Origin: Entomohabitans teleogrylli
GTDB lineage: Bacteria > Pseudomonadota > Gammaproteobacteria > Enterobacterales > Enterobacteriaceae
Assembly (NCBI RefSeq): GCF_001484765.1
Contig: NZ_KQ947376.1
Location: 62,001 to 126,000 of the forward strand
Direction: 5' to 3'
DNA: 64,000 bases
Below the pieces are notes generated by a model, which was given only the letters and a program-made list of their open reading frames with translations, ran no database searches and was not told where the DNA came from. The position numbers were made by a program, and so were the translations under genes. Of this stretch, positions 11,265-23,031 are shown in pieces (within the stretch, counting starts at the first letter, position 1; every line of letters begins with the position of its first letter).

Positions 11265-12119
11265 ATGACTGAGAAGAGCGTGGCGTTTGGCGAATCAGGG
11301 CGACAGCCGGCCATTGGTCAGGGTACCTGGTATATGGGCGAGGATCCGCAGCGCCGCCAGGATGAAGTCGCGGCGCTGCGGGCCGGTATCGATCTGGGGC
11401 TGACGCTGATTGATACCGCGGAAATGTACGCCGACGGCGGCGCGGAGGAGATCGTCGGCGAGGCGATTGCCGGACGGCGCGATAGTGTGTTCCTGGTATC
11501 CAAGGTGTATCCGTGGAATGCCGGCGGGCAAAAAGCGCTTGCCGCCTGTGAGGCAAGCCTGCGCCGTTTACGGACGGATTATCTCGATCTCTACTTATTG
11601 CACTGGCGCGGCAATTTTTCCCTGCAAGAGACGGTGTCCGCCATGGAGATGCTGATCGCTCAGGGGAAAATTCGCCGCTGGGGCGTGTCAAACCTCGACA
11701 TGGATGATATGCGCGAGCTGGCGGCCGTGGAGGGCGGCGGCGCCTGTGCGACCGATCAGGTGCTGTATCATCTCGCGTCGCGCGGTATTGAGTACGATCT
11801 GCTGCCCTGGTGCCAGGCGCAGAGAATGCCGGTTATGGCCTATTGCCCGCTGGCGCAGGCTGGTCGGTTGCGTAACGGATTAATCAACCACCCGCTAGTG
11901 CGTCAGGTGGCCGCCGGGCGCGGCGTCACGGTGGCGCAAATTCTGTTGGCGTGGGTGATTCGCCAGCAGGGCGTAATGGCCATTCCTAAAGCCGCCACCA
12001 TCGCCCACGTGCAGGAGAACGCGGCGGCGCTGCAGATTCGTTTAACGGACGAGGAGTGTCGATTGCTTGATAGGGCGTATCCGCCAGTACAACGTAAAGT
12101 GGCGCTGGATGTGGTGTAG
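11265..12119 (+). CDS. yeaE: YeaE, aldo/keto reductase (methylglyoxal reductase)
   Basis: This 284-residue NADPH-dependent oxidoreductase is the same size as E. coli YeaE, which reduces methylglyoxal and other aldehydes. The catalytic tetrad of the family is present: Asp and Tyr in LIDTAEMYADGG, Lys in LVSKVYP and His in LLHWRG. The barrel ends with the cofactor-binding IPKAATIAHVQEN. An upstream ATG at 11259 sits on top of GGGAGG, whereas the ATG at 11265 has this site six bases away, so 11265 was used. Confidence 0.93.
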   Translation: MTEKSVAFGESGRQPAIGQGTWYMGEDPQRRQDEVAALRAGIDLGLTLIDTAEMYADGGAEEIVGEAIAGRRDSVFLVSKVYPWNAGGQKALAACEASLRRLRTDYLDLYLLHWRGNFSLQETVSAMEMLIAQGKIRRWGVSNLDMDDMRELAAVEGGGACATDQVLYHLASRGIEYDLLPWCQAQRMPVMAYCPLAQAGRLRNGLINHPLVRQVAAGRGVTVAQILLAWVIRQQGVMAIPKAATIAHVQENAAALQIRLTDEECRLLDRAYPPVQRKVALDVV

Positions 12120-12123
12120 TGGA

Positions 12124-12149
12124 TGCGCCCGGCGCTATTACCGGGCGCA
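12124..12149. repeat. REP-like palindrome between yeaE and yeaD
   Basis: TGCGCCCGG and CCGGGCGCA arms with an eight-base loop lie between convergent yeaE and yeaD. It has the shared GCCCGG core of the other intergenic hairpins and may work as a bidirectional transcription barrier. Confidence 0.5.
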
Positions 12150-12154
12150 GGATA

Positions 12155-13042
12155 TCAGGCTTTACGGTTGACTTTAAAGACACAGGCGAGGCGCGAAGGT
12201 CTTTCCGCCGCCGCGGTCTGCGGCGCGGTCACCGCCGCCGTTTCCACACAAACAAAGGTCTTGTAACCATCGTCGGGAACGTCCGCCATACTGACTGACA
12301 GCGCCGGACCCGGGTTCCATCCGACCACGTTGCTGTGGTGGTGATGAACAACATCAATCGTGCGCTTCAGGCTCGGGTCGTGAATCACGCTGCAGGCTTC
12401 CGGCTCCAGATAGACGCGATCGGTGCGATCCGGGAAGGTTTGCACGCCGTCACTGAGCTGGCCTTCCGCGCCGCCGTTGACCTTATCCTGGTAGCGCTGG
12501 CCCAGACCGCTGACTTTCACCGCTGCGATATCGCCAACATTAAAGTAGCTGTGCAGCGCGCTGGTGGTGGTGAAATCGCCGTGGGCTTCCAGCTCAAGCT
12601 CGCAGGTTTTTCCCAGCTTATAGCGTGCGTACAGCGTAAAGTCATGAGGCCAGTACTGGCGCGATGCTTCACTGGCCAGCAATTCGAATGTCAGCACCAC
12701 GCCATTTTCGTCTTCATTATGGGCCGACAGACTCCACGGCAGATTGCGGGCAAAACCGTGAGAGGGTAGTCCCTGCTGGCTTGCCGGACCGAACCACGGC
12801 CAGCAGATGGGCACGCCGCCGCGCAGGGCGATGCCGGTTTTAAAAGGCGTGTTGTCGCTCAGCCACAGCACTTCTTCTTCGCCGGCAGGTTTCCAGGAGA
12901 GCAGATGTGCGCCCTGTAAAGCCACAGAGGCCCGTACCTGCGGATGATCGACAACCAGGAGCTCCAGTTCGTCCATCTTGCGCAGGGAGAGGACCGGGGT
13001 AAGTTGTTCGACGACCGGCAGGGCAAAAATCGTATTTATCAT
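12155..13042 (-). CDS. yeaD: YeaD, D-hexose-6-phosphate (glucose-6-phosphate) mutarotase
   Basis: This 295-residue aldose-1-epimerase-fold protein matches E. coli YeaD, which interconverts anomers of glucose 6-phosphate. Conserved stretches are LQGAHLLSWKP, GGVPICWPWFG, SHGFAR and VGWNPGP. The frame extends to 13069, but the ATG at 13042 follows AGGATTGTTCAC and gives the E. coli-like N-terminus. It is downstream of gapA with a strong terminator between, as in E. coli. Confidence 0.94.
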   Translation of the reverse strand: MINTIFALPVVEQLTPVLSLRKMDELELLVVDHPQVRASVALQGAHLLSWKPAGEEEVLWLSDNTPFKTGIALRGGVPICWPWFGPASQQGLPSHGFARNLPWSLSAHNEDENGVVLTFELLASEASRQYWPHDFTLYARYKLGKTCELELEAHGDFTTTSALHSYFNVGDIAAVKVSGLGQRYQDKVNGGAEGQLSDGVQTFPDRTDRVYLEPEACSVIHDPSLKRTIDVVHHHHSNVVGWNPGPALSVSMADVPDDGYKTFVCVETAAVTAPQTAAAERPSRLACVFKVNRKA

Positions 13043-13067
13043 GTGAACAATCCTCTGTATCAAACGC

Positions 13068-13095
13068 AAAAAAAGAGCGACCGAAGTCGCTCTTT
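13068..13095 (-). terminator. gapA terminator
   Basis: On the minus strand a 10-bp stem AAAGAGCGAC / GTCGCTCTTT closes a TTCG tetraloop and is followed by a run of seven Ts. This is a textbook intrinsic terminator for the highly expressed gapA. Confidence 0.92.
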
Positions 13096-13117
13096 CAGAT
13101 TACTGTCGCATCTCAAC

Positions 13118-14454
<1,337 letters not shown>

Positions 14455-14868
14455 ATGGCTAACACAAAAAACCCCGATGAACTGAAGAATGAACTGACGG
14501 AAATGCAGTTCTATGTCACCCAGCAGCATGGTACCGAACCCCCGTATACCGGGCGTTTGCTGCACAATAAGCGCGATGGCATCTATCACTGTCTGGTGTG
14601 CGATGCGCCGCTGTTTACCTCGCAAAGCAAGTATGATTCCGGCTGCGGCTGGCCGAGCTTTTATGAGCCGGTGTCTGAGCAGGCGATACGCTATCTCAAG
14701 GATTACTCGCACGGGATGGAGCGGGTGGAAATTCGCTGTGGGAACTGTGGTGCCCACCTGGGACATGTATTCCCTGACGGCCCGCAACCCACCGGGGAGC
14801 GCTATTGTGTTAATTCGGCCTCGCTGAGCTTTGCCGATGAGAATGGCGACCAGCCAGTCAAAGGTTGA
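14455..14868 (+). CDS. msrB: Peptide methionine-(R)-sulfoxide reductase MsrB
   Basis: This 137-residue repair enzyme reduces the R-epimer of methionine sulfoxide in proteins using thioredoxin. Two zinc-binding CxxC pairs are visible (CLVCDAP and CGNCGAHLG) and the catalytic cysteine lies in [13 protein letters not shown] near the C-terminus. Length equals E. coli MsrB. yeaC follows 41 bp downstream on the same strand. Confidence 0.97.
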   Translation: MANTKNPDELKNELTEMQFYVTQQHGTEPPYTGRLLHNKRDGIYHCLVCDAPLFTSQSKYDSGCGWPSFYEPVSEQAIRYLKDYSHGMERVEIRCGNCGAHLGHVFPDGPQPTGERYCVNSASLSFADENGDQPVKG

Positions 14869-14909
14869 AGAATCGATTCAGCTAACTATTCCTGGAGAGG
14901 AACCACCGA

Positions 14910-15188
14910 ATGAATCTTGACCAGATAATTGCCGCAATGACACCGGAAGTTTACCAGCGCCTGGCCACGGCGGTGGAAACCGGGAAGTGGCCGGATGGCG
15001 TCGCGCTGACCGACCAGCAGAAAGAGAATACTCTGCAACTGGTGATGATGTGGCAGCAGCGTCACAATACACAGCCGGAGCATATGACTATCGGTACCAA
15101 CGGCCAGATCGTGATGAAAAGTAAACAACAGCTTAAGGAAGAGTTTGGTATTGTGCCTGAGACGATTGTTTCGCTAAAGCCGGAGTGA
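14910..15188 (+). CDS. yeaC: YeaC, DUF1315 protein
   Basis: This 92-residue cytoplasmic protein of unknown function matches E. coli YeaC. Conserved features are GKWPDGVALT and the C-terminal MWQQRHN region. GGAGAGG precedes the ATG. It probably shares a transcript with msrB. Confidence 0.92.
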   Translation: MNLDQIIAAMTPEVYQRLATAVETGKWPDGVALTDQQKENTLQLVMMWQQRHNTQPEHMTIGTNGQIVMKSKQQLKEEFGIVPETIVSLKPE

Positions 15189-15225
15189 AAAAGGGCCGGC
15201 CTGACCCAATTTTTGATATCAGGGC

Positions 15226-15260
15226 GCTCACAGCAGCCGGTCAGTTGCGCCGCTGTGAGC
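15226..15260. terminator. Hairpin between convergent yeaC and pncA
   Basis: GCTCACAGC and GCTGTGAGC arms enclose a 17-base loop. There is no T-run, so this is a weak terminator candidate. Confidence 0.35.
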
Positions 15261-15272
15261 ATGCCAGGAAGG

Positions 15273-15926
15273 TTACGCCAGGGTTTGATCCTGCATTTCC
15301 AGCCAATTATTCAGCGTGTACAGGGTGGCTCCCGCCGCCGCCATATCCTGAAACGCCGCCAGACTGTCCTGCGCACGGAGATTTACACCGCGGCAGCCGT
15401 CGGTCACCACATCAACCCGGTAGCCCAGCGCCAGAGCGTCCAGGACGCTGAACTTCACACAGTAATCGGTCGCCAGTCCCATTATAACAAGCTGGTCTAT
15501 CTGGCGTTCGCGCAGCCAGTCGTCAAGTCGGGTTTTCTGCCGATGGTCGTTGTCATAGAAAGCGCTATAACTGTCGATGGCCGGGTTTTCCCCTTTATAA
15601 AACCGTTCATCAATGTTCTGCTGATTGAGTAGTGGGTGCAACTGCGCGCCGCTACTGTGTTGTATGCAGTGATCCGGCCACCAGGTCTGGGGCAGACCGT
15701 CCAGCTCGCCGGTAGTGTAGGGGGGCTGTTGTTGCACGCTGGCGAAACTGCCGTGGTTCGCCGGATGCCAGTCCAGGGTGGCGACAATCGCGTCGCCGCG
15801 GCGGCGGAATTCTTCAATCAGGTGGTTAGCCACCCCAATGGTCTCATCGGCCTGGGCGACGGCGAGAGCGCCGCCGGCGCAAAAATCATTCTGCAGATCA
15901 ACCAGCACCAGAGCTCGCTGTGTCAT
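15273..15926 (-). CDS. pncA: Nicotinamidase PncA
   Basis: This 217-residue enzyme deamidates nicotinamide to nicotinic acid for NAD salvage. The isochorismatase-fold triad is visible: Asp in VDLQNDF, Lys in KGENP and Cys in GLATDYCVKF, with metal ligands in DWHPANHGSF. AAGGAGG precedes the ATG at 15926, which rejects the longer frame to 15959. ansA ends 10 bp upstream, so the two form an operon as in E. coli. The ydjE-L block that I recall separating yeaC and pncA in E. coli is missing. Confidence 0.95.
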   Translation of the reverse strand: MTQRALVLVDLQNDFCAGGALAVAQADETIGVANHLIEEFRRRGDAIVATLDWHPANHGSFASVQQQPPYTTGELDGLPQTWWPDHCIQHSSGAQLHPLLNQQNIDERFYKGENPAIDSYSAFYDNDHRQKTRLDDWLRERQIDQLVIMGLATDYCVKFSVLDALALGYRVDVVTDGCRGVNLRAQDSLAAFQDMAAAGATLYTLNNWLEMQDQTLA

Positions 15927-15936
15927 CGTGTCCTCC

Positions 15937-16953
15937 TTACTCATCAGGGGTAAGTTCACCGCGAAGATTATGCATCATCGCGCTGCGAATGGCCTCAGTT
16001 TCCAGACAGCTACTGAGCAGATAGTGCAGTTTAGTCAGCGTGGCTTCAACGGTCATGTCGAATCCGCTGATAACGCCGCTCTGCGCCAGCGCATTGCCGG
16101 TGGCATAGCCGCCCATGTTGACTTTCCCTGACATGCACTGGGTCAGATTCACCACCACAATACCGCGCTGACAGGCTTCTTCCAGCGTGGTCAGAAACTC
16201 TTTGTTCTGCGGGGCGTTACCGACGCCGTAGCAACGCAGAATCAGGGCGCGAACCGGCTGGCGGACAAAATTACGAATCACGTCCGCGGAGATGCCCGGG
16301 TAAATGGTCACCACCCCGACCGGTTGTGGGGTAATCGGGTGTACGGTCAGCGGGCCGTTGCCGATCGGCGCCGGGGGCGTGCCGAGTCGGCGAATATGGA
16401 TCCCTGCTTCCAGTAACGGCGCAAGATTAGGGGAAGCAAAGGCGTCAAAACCATCGGCATGGGCTTTGGTGGTGCGATTGCCGCGATACAGACGGTTATT
16501 AAAAAATAGCGTCACCTCGTTGATAGGGTAATTCGCCGCAATGTACAGCGCGTTCAGCAGGTTGATTTGCCCGTCGGAGCGCAGTTCCGCCAGCGGGATT
16601 TGCGAGCCGGTAATGATCACCGGCTTTGCCAGATTTTCCAGCATGAAAGAGAGCGCCGAGGCGGTATAAGCCATGGTGTCGGTGCCGTGGAGGATAACGA
16701 AGCCGTCGTACTCCTCATAGCGGGCGTGAATATCATCCGCGATATGCTGCCAGTCCTGGGGGGTCATGTCCGACGAGTCCATCAGCGGACGGTATTCATG
16801 AATCGTGAAGTTCGGCATCTCCTGACGGTGGAATTCAGGCATCAGCGCCAGCTGGCGCTGCAAATGGCCGGAGACCGGAATATAACCGTGCTCGGAACGC
16901 TGCATCCCGATGGTGCCGCCGGTATAGGCAACGTAAATGGATTTTTTGGTCAT
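15937..16953 (-). CDS. ansA: L-asparaginase I, cytoplasmic
   Basis: This 338-residue enzyme hydrolyses asparagine to aspartate and ammonia. The first catalytic threonine is in AYTGGTIGM and the second in the TDTMAYTASALSFML block (after VILHGTD). No signal peptide is present, in line with the cytoplasmic type I enzyme, and length equals E. coli AnsA. The ATG at 16953 was chosen over the upstream one at 16977 on homology. It precedes pncA. Confidence 0.96.
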   Translation of the reverse strand: MTKKSIYVAYTGGTIGMQRSEHGYIPVSGHLQRQLALMPEFHRQEMPNFTIHEYRPLMDSSDMTPQDWQHIADDIHARYEEYDGFVILHGTDTMAYTASALSFMLENLAKPVIITGSQIPLAELRSDGQINLLNALYIAANYPINEVTLFFNNRLYRGNRTTKAHADGFDAFASPNLAPLLEAGIHIRRLGTPPAPIGNGPLTVHPITPQPVGVVTIYPGISADVIRNFVRQPVRALILRCYGVGNAPQNKEFLTTLEEACQRGIVVVNLTQCMSGKVNMGGYATGNALAQSGVISGFDMTVEATLTKLHYLLSSCLETEAIRSAMMHNLRGELTPDE

Positions 16954-17162
16954 GGGGAAATCCGGGGATAAATACACAGGCGCAGTATAGTTAGCGAAAT
17001 GAAAAATAACAGCCCGGTGTTATCGGGCTTCGGGAGTAATAAAGCTTAAAAAAGCGTGTTTTTGGGCTTTATCGTTAACGGGCGGAAATCATTAAATGGA
17101 TTTCGCGGTTTTTGGGGTGGGCAAGGTGAGTGCCGGGGCGGAATTGATGTCTGACAGCGGTT

Positions 17163-17185
17163 TCAGCCCGGCAATGCCGGGCTGA
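17163..17185. repeat. REP-like palindrome between sppA and ansA
   Basis: TCAGCCCGGC-AAT-GCCGGGCTGA has perfect 10-base arms. No T-run follows. It belongs to the same GCCCGGC hairpin set as the other intergenic repeats. Confidence 0.55.
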
Positions 17186-17211
17186 TGGGGACAGTTCAGT
17201 GGCGAACAGGG

Positions 17212-19065
17212 TTAGCGAACATTGCCGCAATTCAGGCAAAACGCATAGCGGTTTTGCGGATCGTTAAACGTCGCCAGCTTGTCGCCTTCGGCTTTTACCA
17301 CCTGCGCGGCGCCGGCCAGTGGAGCCGGCAGAGCCGCCTGCAGCGCTTCCGGCAACATCGCGCGCACCGAACCGTTAAGACTGTCGAAAACGGTATCCCA
17401 GAAGGTCGGTTGTTCCTGGTAGAAGCTCAGGCTCCACTGCTTGAGTTTGGCTAACTCAGCGGCTTTCGCCACGGCATCGTCGAAATCGCCGAGGCTGTCC
17501 ACCAGCCCGTTACCTTTGGCGTCCTGGCCAGTCCAGACGTGTCCCTGGGCAATCTGGTCAATTTGCTGCGGGGTTTTGTTGCGCGACTGGGAGACCAGGT
17601 TGATAAAGCGCTTATAGCCGGTTTCGATGCTGAGCTGCATCATTTGCTGTACTTCCGGGTTCAGCGATTTGGTCAGCGCCACATCCGCCAGCGGCGATGT
17701 GGCCACCCCGTCGGTATGCACGCCGATAGCGTCGAGGCTATTTTCCAGCGTGTTAATAATGCCGAAGATACCGATCGAGCCGGTCAGGGTGCTGGGGCTG
17801 GCGATAATGTAGTTCGCCGGCGTGGAGATCCAGTAGCCGCCGGAGGCCGCCATACCGCCCATTGAGACAACAACCGGTTTGCCGGCTTCGCGGGCCGCCG
17901 CCAGTTCGCTGCGGATAAGTTCGGAGGCCGTGACGCTGCCGCCGGGGCTGTTAACCCGCAGAACAATAGCTTTTACTTTCGGATCGAGCCGCGCATCGCG
18001 GATCTGGGTTGCCGTGGTATCGCCGCCGACATTGCCGGCGGTTTCCGGGCCGTCCATGATTGCGCCGTTGGCAAAGATCACCGCCACCGTGGCCGCCTGA
18101 TCCGGCTTCTTGTTCAGGGTGTAGTCATAAATGCTGACTGCCCGGTAGTCTTTATCCTTCTTGCTCCAGCCGAACTCCTTCACCAGCGCTTTATTCACGG
18201 TACTTGGGGTTGCCAGTTCATCCACCAGCTTGTTATCCAGCGCGTACTTCGCGGTGTCGCCGTCCAGTTTTTGCAGGGCGGCCAGCATCACCGGCGCGCC
18301 GGGGAACGCCTGCTGCGGCGCGATCTGGCGGTTAGCGGCGACAGTATTCAGGTAATTCTGCCACAGTTCCCCGACCCAGCGGCTGTCCGCTTCGCGAGCG
18401 GCAGGGGACATATCGTCGCGGATAAAGGGTTCGACGGCGGATTTATAGGTACCGACCCGGAATACATGCGTCGAAACCTTCAGCTTGTCGAGCAGGGATT
18501 TGTAATACAGCCCGTTGGTGGCAAAACCGTGCAGATCGACCATGCCCTGCGGGGAGAGCCAGATCTTGTTGGCGAAGCTGGCCAGGTAATATTGTCCCTG
18601 GCTGTAGCTTTCGCCAATCGCGTAGACCGGTTTACCGCTATCGCGGAATTCGCGCAGCGCCTTGCCGATATACTGCATTGAGGGCTGATCGGCGCCGGTA
18701 AAATTTTTCAGGTCGAGGACAATGCCGGTGATATTGCGATCGTCTTTCGCCTGGCGGATGGCGTCGATAATATCGAACAGCGAGTTTTCCTGCAGGCGAT
18801 CGGAGCTGGCGCCGAATAGCTGGCGTCCCAGGGCGCCGAGTTTATTGCTGACCGACGGCTTGTCGACAATCACACCGCTGATATCCAGCAACAGCGCGCC
18901 ACGCCCCGGTTCAGTGGAGGCGGTGCTCTTCATTTGCGACCATACGCCGATACCGGCCAGCACGATGGCAATAAAAATCAGATTCAGAACCAGCGACCTG
19001 ATGAAATTCAGCAGGCGCCAGCCCCATTTAAAGAAACCGGCAATAAATCGCCAAATGGTGCGCAT
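17212..19065 (-). CDS. sppA: Signal peptide peptidase SppA (protease IV)
   Basis: This 617-residue inner-membrane serine protease degrades signal peptides after their release. One N-terminal membrane segment is at about residues 25-45. The tandem SppA repeats carry the general-base lysine in [12 protein letters not shown] (about 209) and the nucleophilic serine in [10 protein letters not shown] (about 410), as in E. coli SppA (618 residues). It is divergent from ydjA. Confidence 0.96.
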   Translation of the reverse strand: MRTIWRFIAGFFKWGWRLLNFIRSLVLNLIFIAIVLAGIGVWSQMKSTASTEPGRGALLLDISGVIVDKPSVSNKLGALGRQLFGASSDRLQENSLFDIIDAIRQAKDDRNITGIVLDLKNFTGADQPSMQYIGKALREFRDSGKPVYAIGESYSQGQYYLASFANKIWLSPQGMVDLHGFATNGLYYKSLLDKLKVSTHVFRVGTYKSAVEPFIRDDMSPAAREADSRWVGELWQNYLNTVAANRQIAPQQAFPGAPVMLAALQKLDGDTAKYALDNKLVDELATPSTVNKALVKEFGWSKKDKDYRAVSIYDYTLNKKPDQAATVAVIFANGAIMDGPETAGNVGGDTTATQIRDARLDPKVKAIVLRVNSPGGSVTASELIRSELAAAREAGKPVVVSMGGMAASGGYWISTPANYIIASPSTLTGSIGIFGIINTLENSLDAIGVHTDGVATSPLADVALTKSLNPEVQQMMQLSIETGYKRFINLVSQSRNKTPQQIDQIAQGHVWTGQDAKGNGLVDSLGDFDDAVAKAAELAKLKQWSLSFYQEQPTFWDTVFDSLNGSVRAMLPEALQAALPAPLAGAAQVVKAEGDKLATFNDPQNRYAFCLNCGNVR

Positions 19066-19246
19066 GTCCTCTCCATAACAGTAGTTTCAGGGCTCCTCGC
19101 CGCTCTGCGTTGCGCGAACCGGCAGGTTGAATGCTGGTATCCTAAATAGCTGCGCTCCACTTGTCAGCAGGAATCGCCCTCCGGGCTGTAACAAAAATCT
19201 ATCGTGTGTTAATTTTGTGAATAAAAATCATTACAGGAGTTAACTG

Positions 19247-19798
19247 ATGGATGCACTTGAACTGTTAGTCAACCGCCGCAGCGCATCGCGTCTGGCGGAG
19301 CCGGGTCCTCAGGGAGAGGCGCTGGATAATATTCTGCGCGCCGCAATGCGTGCGCCGGATCATGGCACCCTCCAGCCGTGGCGTTTCATTCTGGTGGAAG
19401 GGGAAGGCCGCGAGCGCTTCAGCCAGTTGCTGGAAAAGGCGGCCCGGGAGACGGGGCTGGATGACAAAGGCATTGAGAAAGCCCGATCAGCGCCGTTTCG
19501 CGCCCCGCTGATTATCACGGTGGTGGCCCACTGTGAGGAGCATCCTAAAGTACCGCGCTGGGAACAACTGCTGTCGGCCGGCTGCGCGGTGATGGCGATG
19601 CAAATGGCCGCTGTGGCGCAGGGGTTTAACGGTATCTGGCGCAGCGGCGCCTGGGCTGAGGATGCGCAGGTGCGCGCGGCGTTTGGCTGCCGCGACCAGG
19701 ATCAGATTGTCGGCTTCCTGTACCTGGGCACGCCGCAACTGAAAGCTTCCACCACTTTTAGCGCCCCGGATACCACGCCTTTCGTCAGCCGCTTCTGA
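19247..19798 (+). CDS. ydjA: YdjA, FMN-dependent nitroreductase-family protein
   Basis: This 183-residue protein has the same length as E. coli YdjA, a minimal nitroreductase that binds FMN. The N-terminal [11 protein letters not shown] and the [14 protein letters not shown] block are the FMN and substrate contacts of the family. The physiological substrate is unknown. CAGGAG precedes the ATG. selD follows on the same strand after 161 bp. Confidence 0.93.
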   Translation: MDALELLVNRRSASRLAEPGPQGEALDNILRAAMRAPDHGTLQPWRFILVEGEGRERFSQLLEKAARETGLDDKGIEKARSAPFRAPLIITVVAHCEEHPKVPRWEQLLSAGCAVMAMQMAAVAQGFNGIWRSGAWAEDAQVRAAFGCRDQDQIVGFLYLGTPQLKASTTFSAPDTTPFVSRF

Positions 19799-19959
19799 AC
19801 CTGAATCCGGCGCGTTTGCGAATCAGGCCGCGCCGGATTGCATTCTACGGGGCCGATTGCACAGGGAATGTGCAAAAACACCGGATTTCAGACCCTCTCT
19901 CTTACCACCCCGGGAAGTACGGGTTACCATTAACGGATTGCCAATGTCAGGAGATGACC

Positions 19960-21003
19960 ATGAGTGAGCAAACGGTGCGTTTGACCCAGTACAGCCACGG
20001 CGCCGGCTGTGGTTGCAAAATTTCCCCCAAAGTGTTGGAAACCATCCTGCACAGCGAACAGGCGAAGTTCAGCGACCCGCGGTTGCTGGTGGGCAACGAA
20101 ACCAGCGACGACGCGGCGGTTTACGATCTGGGGAATGGCACCAGTATTATCAGCACCACGGATTTCTTTATGCCGATTGTCGACGATCCGTTCGACTTCG
20201 GGCGTATTGCGGCCACGAATGCCATCAGCGATATCTATGCCATGGGCGGTAAGCCGATTATGGGCATTGCGATCCTCGGCTGGCCGATTAACACACTGGC
20301 GCCGGAAATTGCTCGCCAGGTCGTGGAGGGGGGACGCCACGCTTGCCAGCAGGCGGGAATAGCGCTGGCCGGCGGCCATTCCATTGATGCGCCGGAACCG
20401 ATTTTCGGGCTGGCGGTGACCGGCGTGGTGCCGACCGAGCGCATTAAGAAAAACAGCACCGCTGAGGCGGGATGTAAACTGTTTCTTACCAAGCCGCTGG
20501 GGATCGGAGTGCTGACCACCGCGGAGAAAAAATCCCTGCTGCGCCCGGAACACCAGGGGCTGGCGACGGACGTGATGTGCCGAATGAATACCTGCGGGGC
20601 GGATTTCGCGGCGCTGGAAGCGGTAAAAGCCATGACCGATGTCACCGGATTCGGCTTGCTGGGTCACCTCAGCGAGGTGTGTCGCGGCGCCGGACTACAG
20701 GCGGAAGTCTGGTTTGATCAGGTGCCGACGCTTCCCGGCGTTGCAGACTATATCGCTCAGGGCTGCGTACCGGGAGGCTCCGGGCGTAACTTTGCCAGCT
20801 ACGGGCACCTGATGGGCGAGATGCCGGATGCCTGGCGCGACCTGCTGTGCGATCCCCAGACTTCGGGCGGCTTGCTGCTGGCGGTTGCGGCGGACGGCGA
20901 AGCGCAGGTTCAGGCGGTGGCGCAGCGGCATGGTATCACCCTGGCGCCGATTGGCGAGCTGCGTGAAGCGCGCGGCGGCCGTCCGATGATTGAGATCCGC
21001 TGA
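19960..21003 (+). CDS. selD: Selenophosphate synthetase SelD
   Basis: This 347-residue ATP-dependent enzyme makes selenophosphate for selenocysteine and selenouridine. The catalytic residue is cysteine, not selenocysteine, in GAGCGCKIS (about residue 17), with the essential lysine next to it. The frame is open 48 codons further upstream, but AGGAG lies six bases before ATG 19960 and homology begins at [14 protein letters not shown]. It runs into topB with only five bases between. Confidence 0.96.
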   Translation: MSEQTVRLTQYSHGAGCGCKISPKVLETILHSEQAKFSDPRLLVGNETSDDAAVYDLGNGTSIISTTDFFMPIVDDPFDFGRIAATNAISDIYAMGGKPIMGIAILGWPINTLAPEIARQVVEGGRHACQQAGIALAGGHSIDAPEPIFGLAVTGVVPTERIKKNSTAEAGCKLFLTKPLGIGVLTTAEKKSLLRPEHQGLATDVMCRMNTCGADFAALEAVKAMTDVTGFGLLGHLSEVCRGAGLQAEVWFDQVPTLPGVADYIAQGCVPGGSGRNFASYGHLMGEMPDAWRDLLCDPQTSGGLLLAVAADGEAQVQAVAQRHGITLAPIGELREARGGRPMIEIR

Positions 21004-21008
21004 ACCTC

Positions 21009-22994
21009 ATGCGGCTGTTTATCGCGGAAAAACCCAGTCTGGGCAGGGCGATCGCCGATGTGTTGCCAAAGCCGCATCGCAGGGGCGATGGCTACATTGA
21101 ATGCGGCAATGGTCAGGTGGTGACATGGTGCGTCGGCCACCTGTTGGAGCAGGCGCAGCCGGATGTCTATGACAGCCGCTATGCGCGCTGGAATCTGGCG
21201 GATCTGCCCATCGTACCGGAAAAGTGGCAGTTACAGCCGCGGCCTTCGGTCACCAAACAGCTCAATGTGATTAAGAGGCTGTTGCAGGACGCCAGCGAAG
21301 TCATCCACGCCGGCGACCCGGATCGTGAAGGCCAGTTGCTGGTGGACGAAGTGCTGGACTATCTGCAACTGTCGGCGGAAAAGCGCCAGCAGGTGCAGCG
21401 CTGCCTGATCAACGATCTCAATCCACAGGCCGTCGAACGGGCGATTGCCCGCCTGCGCGCCAACAGCGAATTCATCCCTTTATGTGTTTCGGCGCTGGCA
21501 CGCGCTCGCGCTGACTGGCTGTACGGTATCAATATGACCCGGGCCTACACCCTGCTGGGGCGTAACGCCGGCTATCAGGGGGTGCTTTCCGTTGGGCGGG
21601 TGCAGACCCCGGTGCTCGGGCTGGTGGTGCGGCGCGACGAAGAGATAGAAAACTTTGTCCCGAAGGATTTCTTTGAGGTCAAAGCCCATATCGTCACCCC
21701 GGCGGATGAGCGTTTTGTCGCGCTCTGGCAGCCCAGCGAATCCTGCGAGCCTTACCAGGATGAAGAAGGGCGTCTTTTGCACCGGCCGCTGGCGGAACAC
21801 GTTGTCAAACGCATTACCGGCCAGCCGGCGCTGGTGACCGCTTATAACGATAAGCGGGAATCCGAACCGGCGCCGCTGCCGTTTTCCCTCTCCAGTCTGC
21901 AAATTGAGGCGGCGAAGCGCTTTGGCCTGAGCGCTCAGGCGGTGCTGGATGTCTGCCAGAAATTGTATGAAACCCACAAACTGATCACTTATCCGCGATC
22001 GGACTGCCGGTATCTGCCGGAAGAGCACTTTGCCGGGCGCCATGCGGTGTTGAATGCCATTGGCATTCATGCGTCGCAACTGCTGCCTCAGCCGGTGGTG
22101 GATGTCGATCGCCGCAACCGCTGCTGGGATGATAAAAAAGTGGATGCTCACCATGCGATTATCCCGACGGCGCGTAGCTCATCGGTCAGGCTGACGGAAA
22201 ATGAGCAACAGGTATATGGGCTGATCGCCCGCCAGTATCTGATGCAGTTCTGTCCGGACGCCGTGTTCCGCAAGTGTGTGATCGATCTGGATATTGCTGG
22301 TGGAAAATTTGTCGCCAAAGCGCGTTTTCTGGCCGAGGCTGGCTGGCGTGCGCTGTTGGGGGCTAAAGAACGTGACGAAGAGAACGACGGAACGCCGCTA
22401 CCGGTGGTGGCGAAAGGGGACGAGCTATTGTGCGAAAAAGGCGAAGTGGTGGAGCGCCAGACCCAGCCGCCGCGTCATTTTACCGATGCCACGCTGCTGT
22501 CGGCGATGACCGGAATTGCTCGCTTCGTCCAGGATAAGGATCTGAAAAAAATCCTGCGCGCCACCGACGGGCTGGGCACTGAAGCGACCCGCGCCGGGAT
22601 TATCGAACTGCTGTTCCGCCGTTCATTTCTGGTTAAGAAAGGGCGCTATATCCATTCCACCGAGGCCGGGCGGGCGCTGATCCACTCTTTGCCGGAGCTG
22701 GCCGGGCGCCCGGATATGACCGCACACTGGGAGTCGACGCTGACGCAAATCAGTGAAAAGCAGTGCCGCTACCAGGACTTTATGCAGCCGCTGGTGCAAA
22801 CGCTGTATGAGCTGATAGCCCAGGCGCGAACCACGCCGGTACGCCAGTTTCGCGGCATCGTGGCATCTGGCGCCGACGGCGCGCCGCGCGGCAAAGGCAA
22901 AAGTAAAAGCGATAGCGCGAAAAAGAAACGTCGCCCGGCGGCCCGTAAGGCGCCGGACACTGATTCTGACGGCGAGCAATCTGCGGCAGGGTAA
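21009..22994 (+). CDS. topB: DNA topoisomerase III
   Basis: This 661-residue type IA topoisomerase relaxes and decatenates DNA. The TOPRIM start [17 protein letters not shown] is at residues 4-20, the metal-binding DPDREGQ near 103-109, and the active-site tyrosine is in LITYPRSDC (about 328). The C-terminus is a basic tail ([19 protein letters not shown]) rather than zinc fingers, as in E. coli TopB. It is coupled to selD. Confidence 0.96.
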   Translation: MRLFIAEKPSLGRAIADVLPKPHRRGDGYIECGNGQVVTWCVGHLLEQAQPDVYDSRYARWNLADLPIVPEKWQLQPRPSVTKQLNVIKRLLQDASEVIHAGDPDREGQLLVDEVLDYLQLSAEKRQQVQRCLINDLNPQAVERAIARLRANSEFIPLCVSALARARADWLYGINMTRAYTLLGRNAGYQGVLSVGRVQTPVLGLVVRRDEEIENFVPKDFFEVKAHIVTPADERFVALWQPSESCEPYQDEEGRLLHRPLAEHVVKRITGQPALVTAYNDKRESEPAPLPFSLSSLQIEAAKRFGLSAQAVLDVCQKLYETHKLITYPRSDCRYLPEEHFAGRHAVLNAIGIHASQLLPQPVVDVDRRNRCWDDKKVDAHHAIIPTARSSSVRLTENEQQVYGLIARQYLMQFCPDAVFRKCVIDLDIAGGKFVAKARFLAEAGWRALLGAKERDEENDGTPLPVVAKGDELLCEKGEVVERQTQPPRHFTDATLLSAMTGIARFVQDKDLKKILRATDGLGTEATRAGIIELLFRRSFLVKKGRYIHSTEAGRALIHSLPELAGRPDMTAHWESTLTQISEKQCRYQDFMQPLVQTLYELIAQARTTPVRQFRGIVASGADGAPRGKGKSKSDSAKKKRRPAARKAPDTDSDGEQSAAG

Positions 22995-22998
22995 TGCA

Positions 22999-23024
22999 CC
23001 CGGGTATGCGCAGGCATACCCGGG
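22999..23024. terminator. Hairpin between convergent topB and the TRAP operon
   Basis: CCCGGGTATGC / GCATACCCGGG has an 11-bp perfect stem and a four-base loop with no T-run. It shares the CCCGGG core of the REP-like hairpins. Confidence 0.5.
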
Positions 23025-23031
23025 CGTGGCA

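Noticed and set aside
11011-11691. 226-codon minus-strand open frame over the mipA-yeaE gap
   Set aside because: It crosses both terminator-like hairpins and overlaps yeaE antisense; the product is arginine/proline-rich and has no ribosome site.
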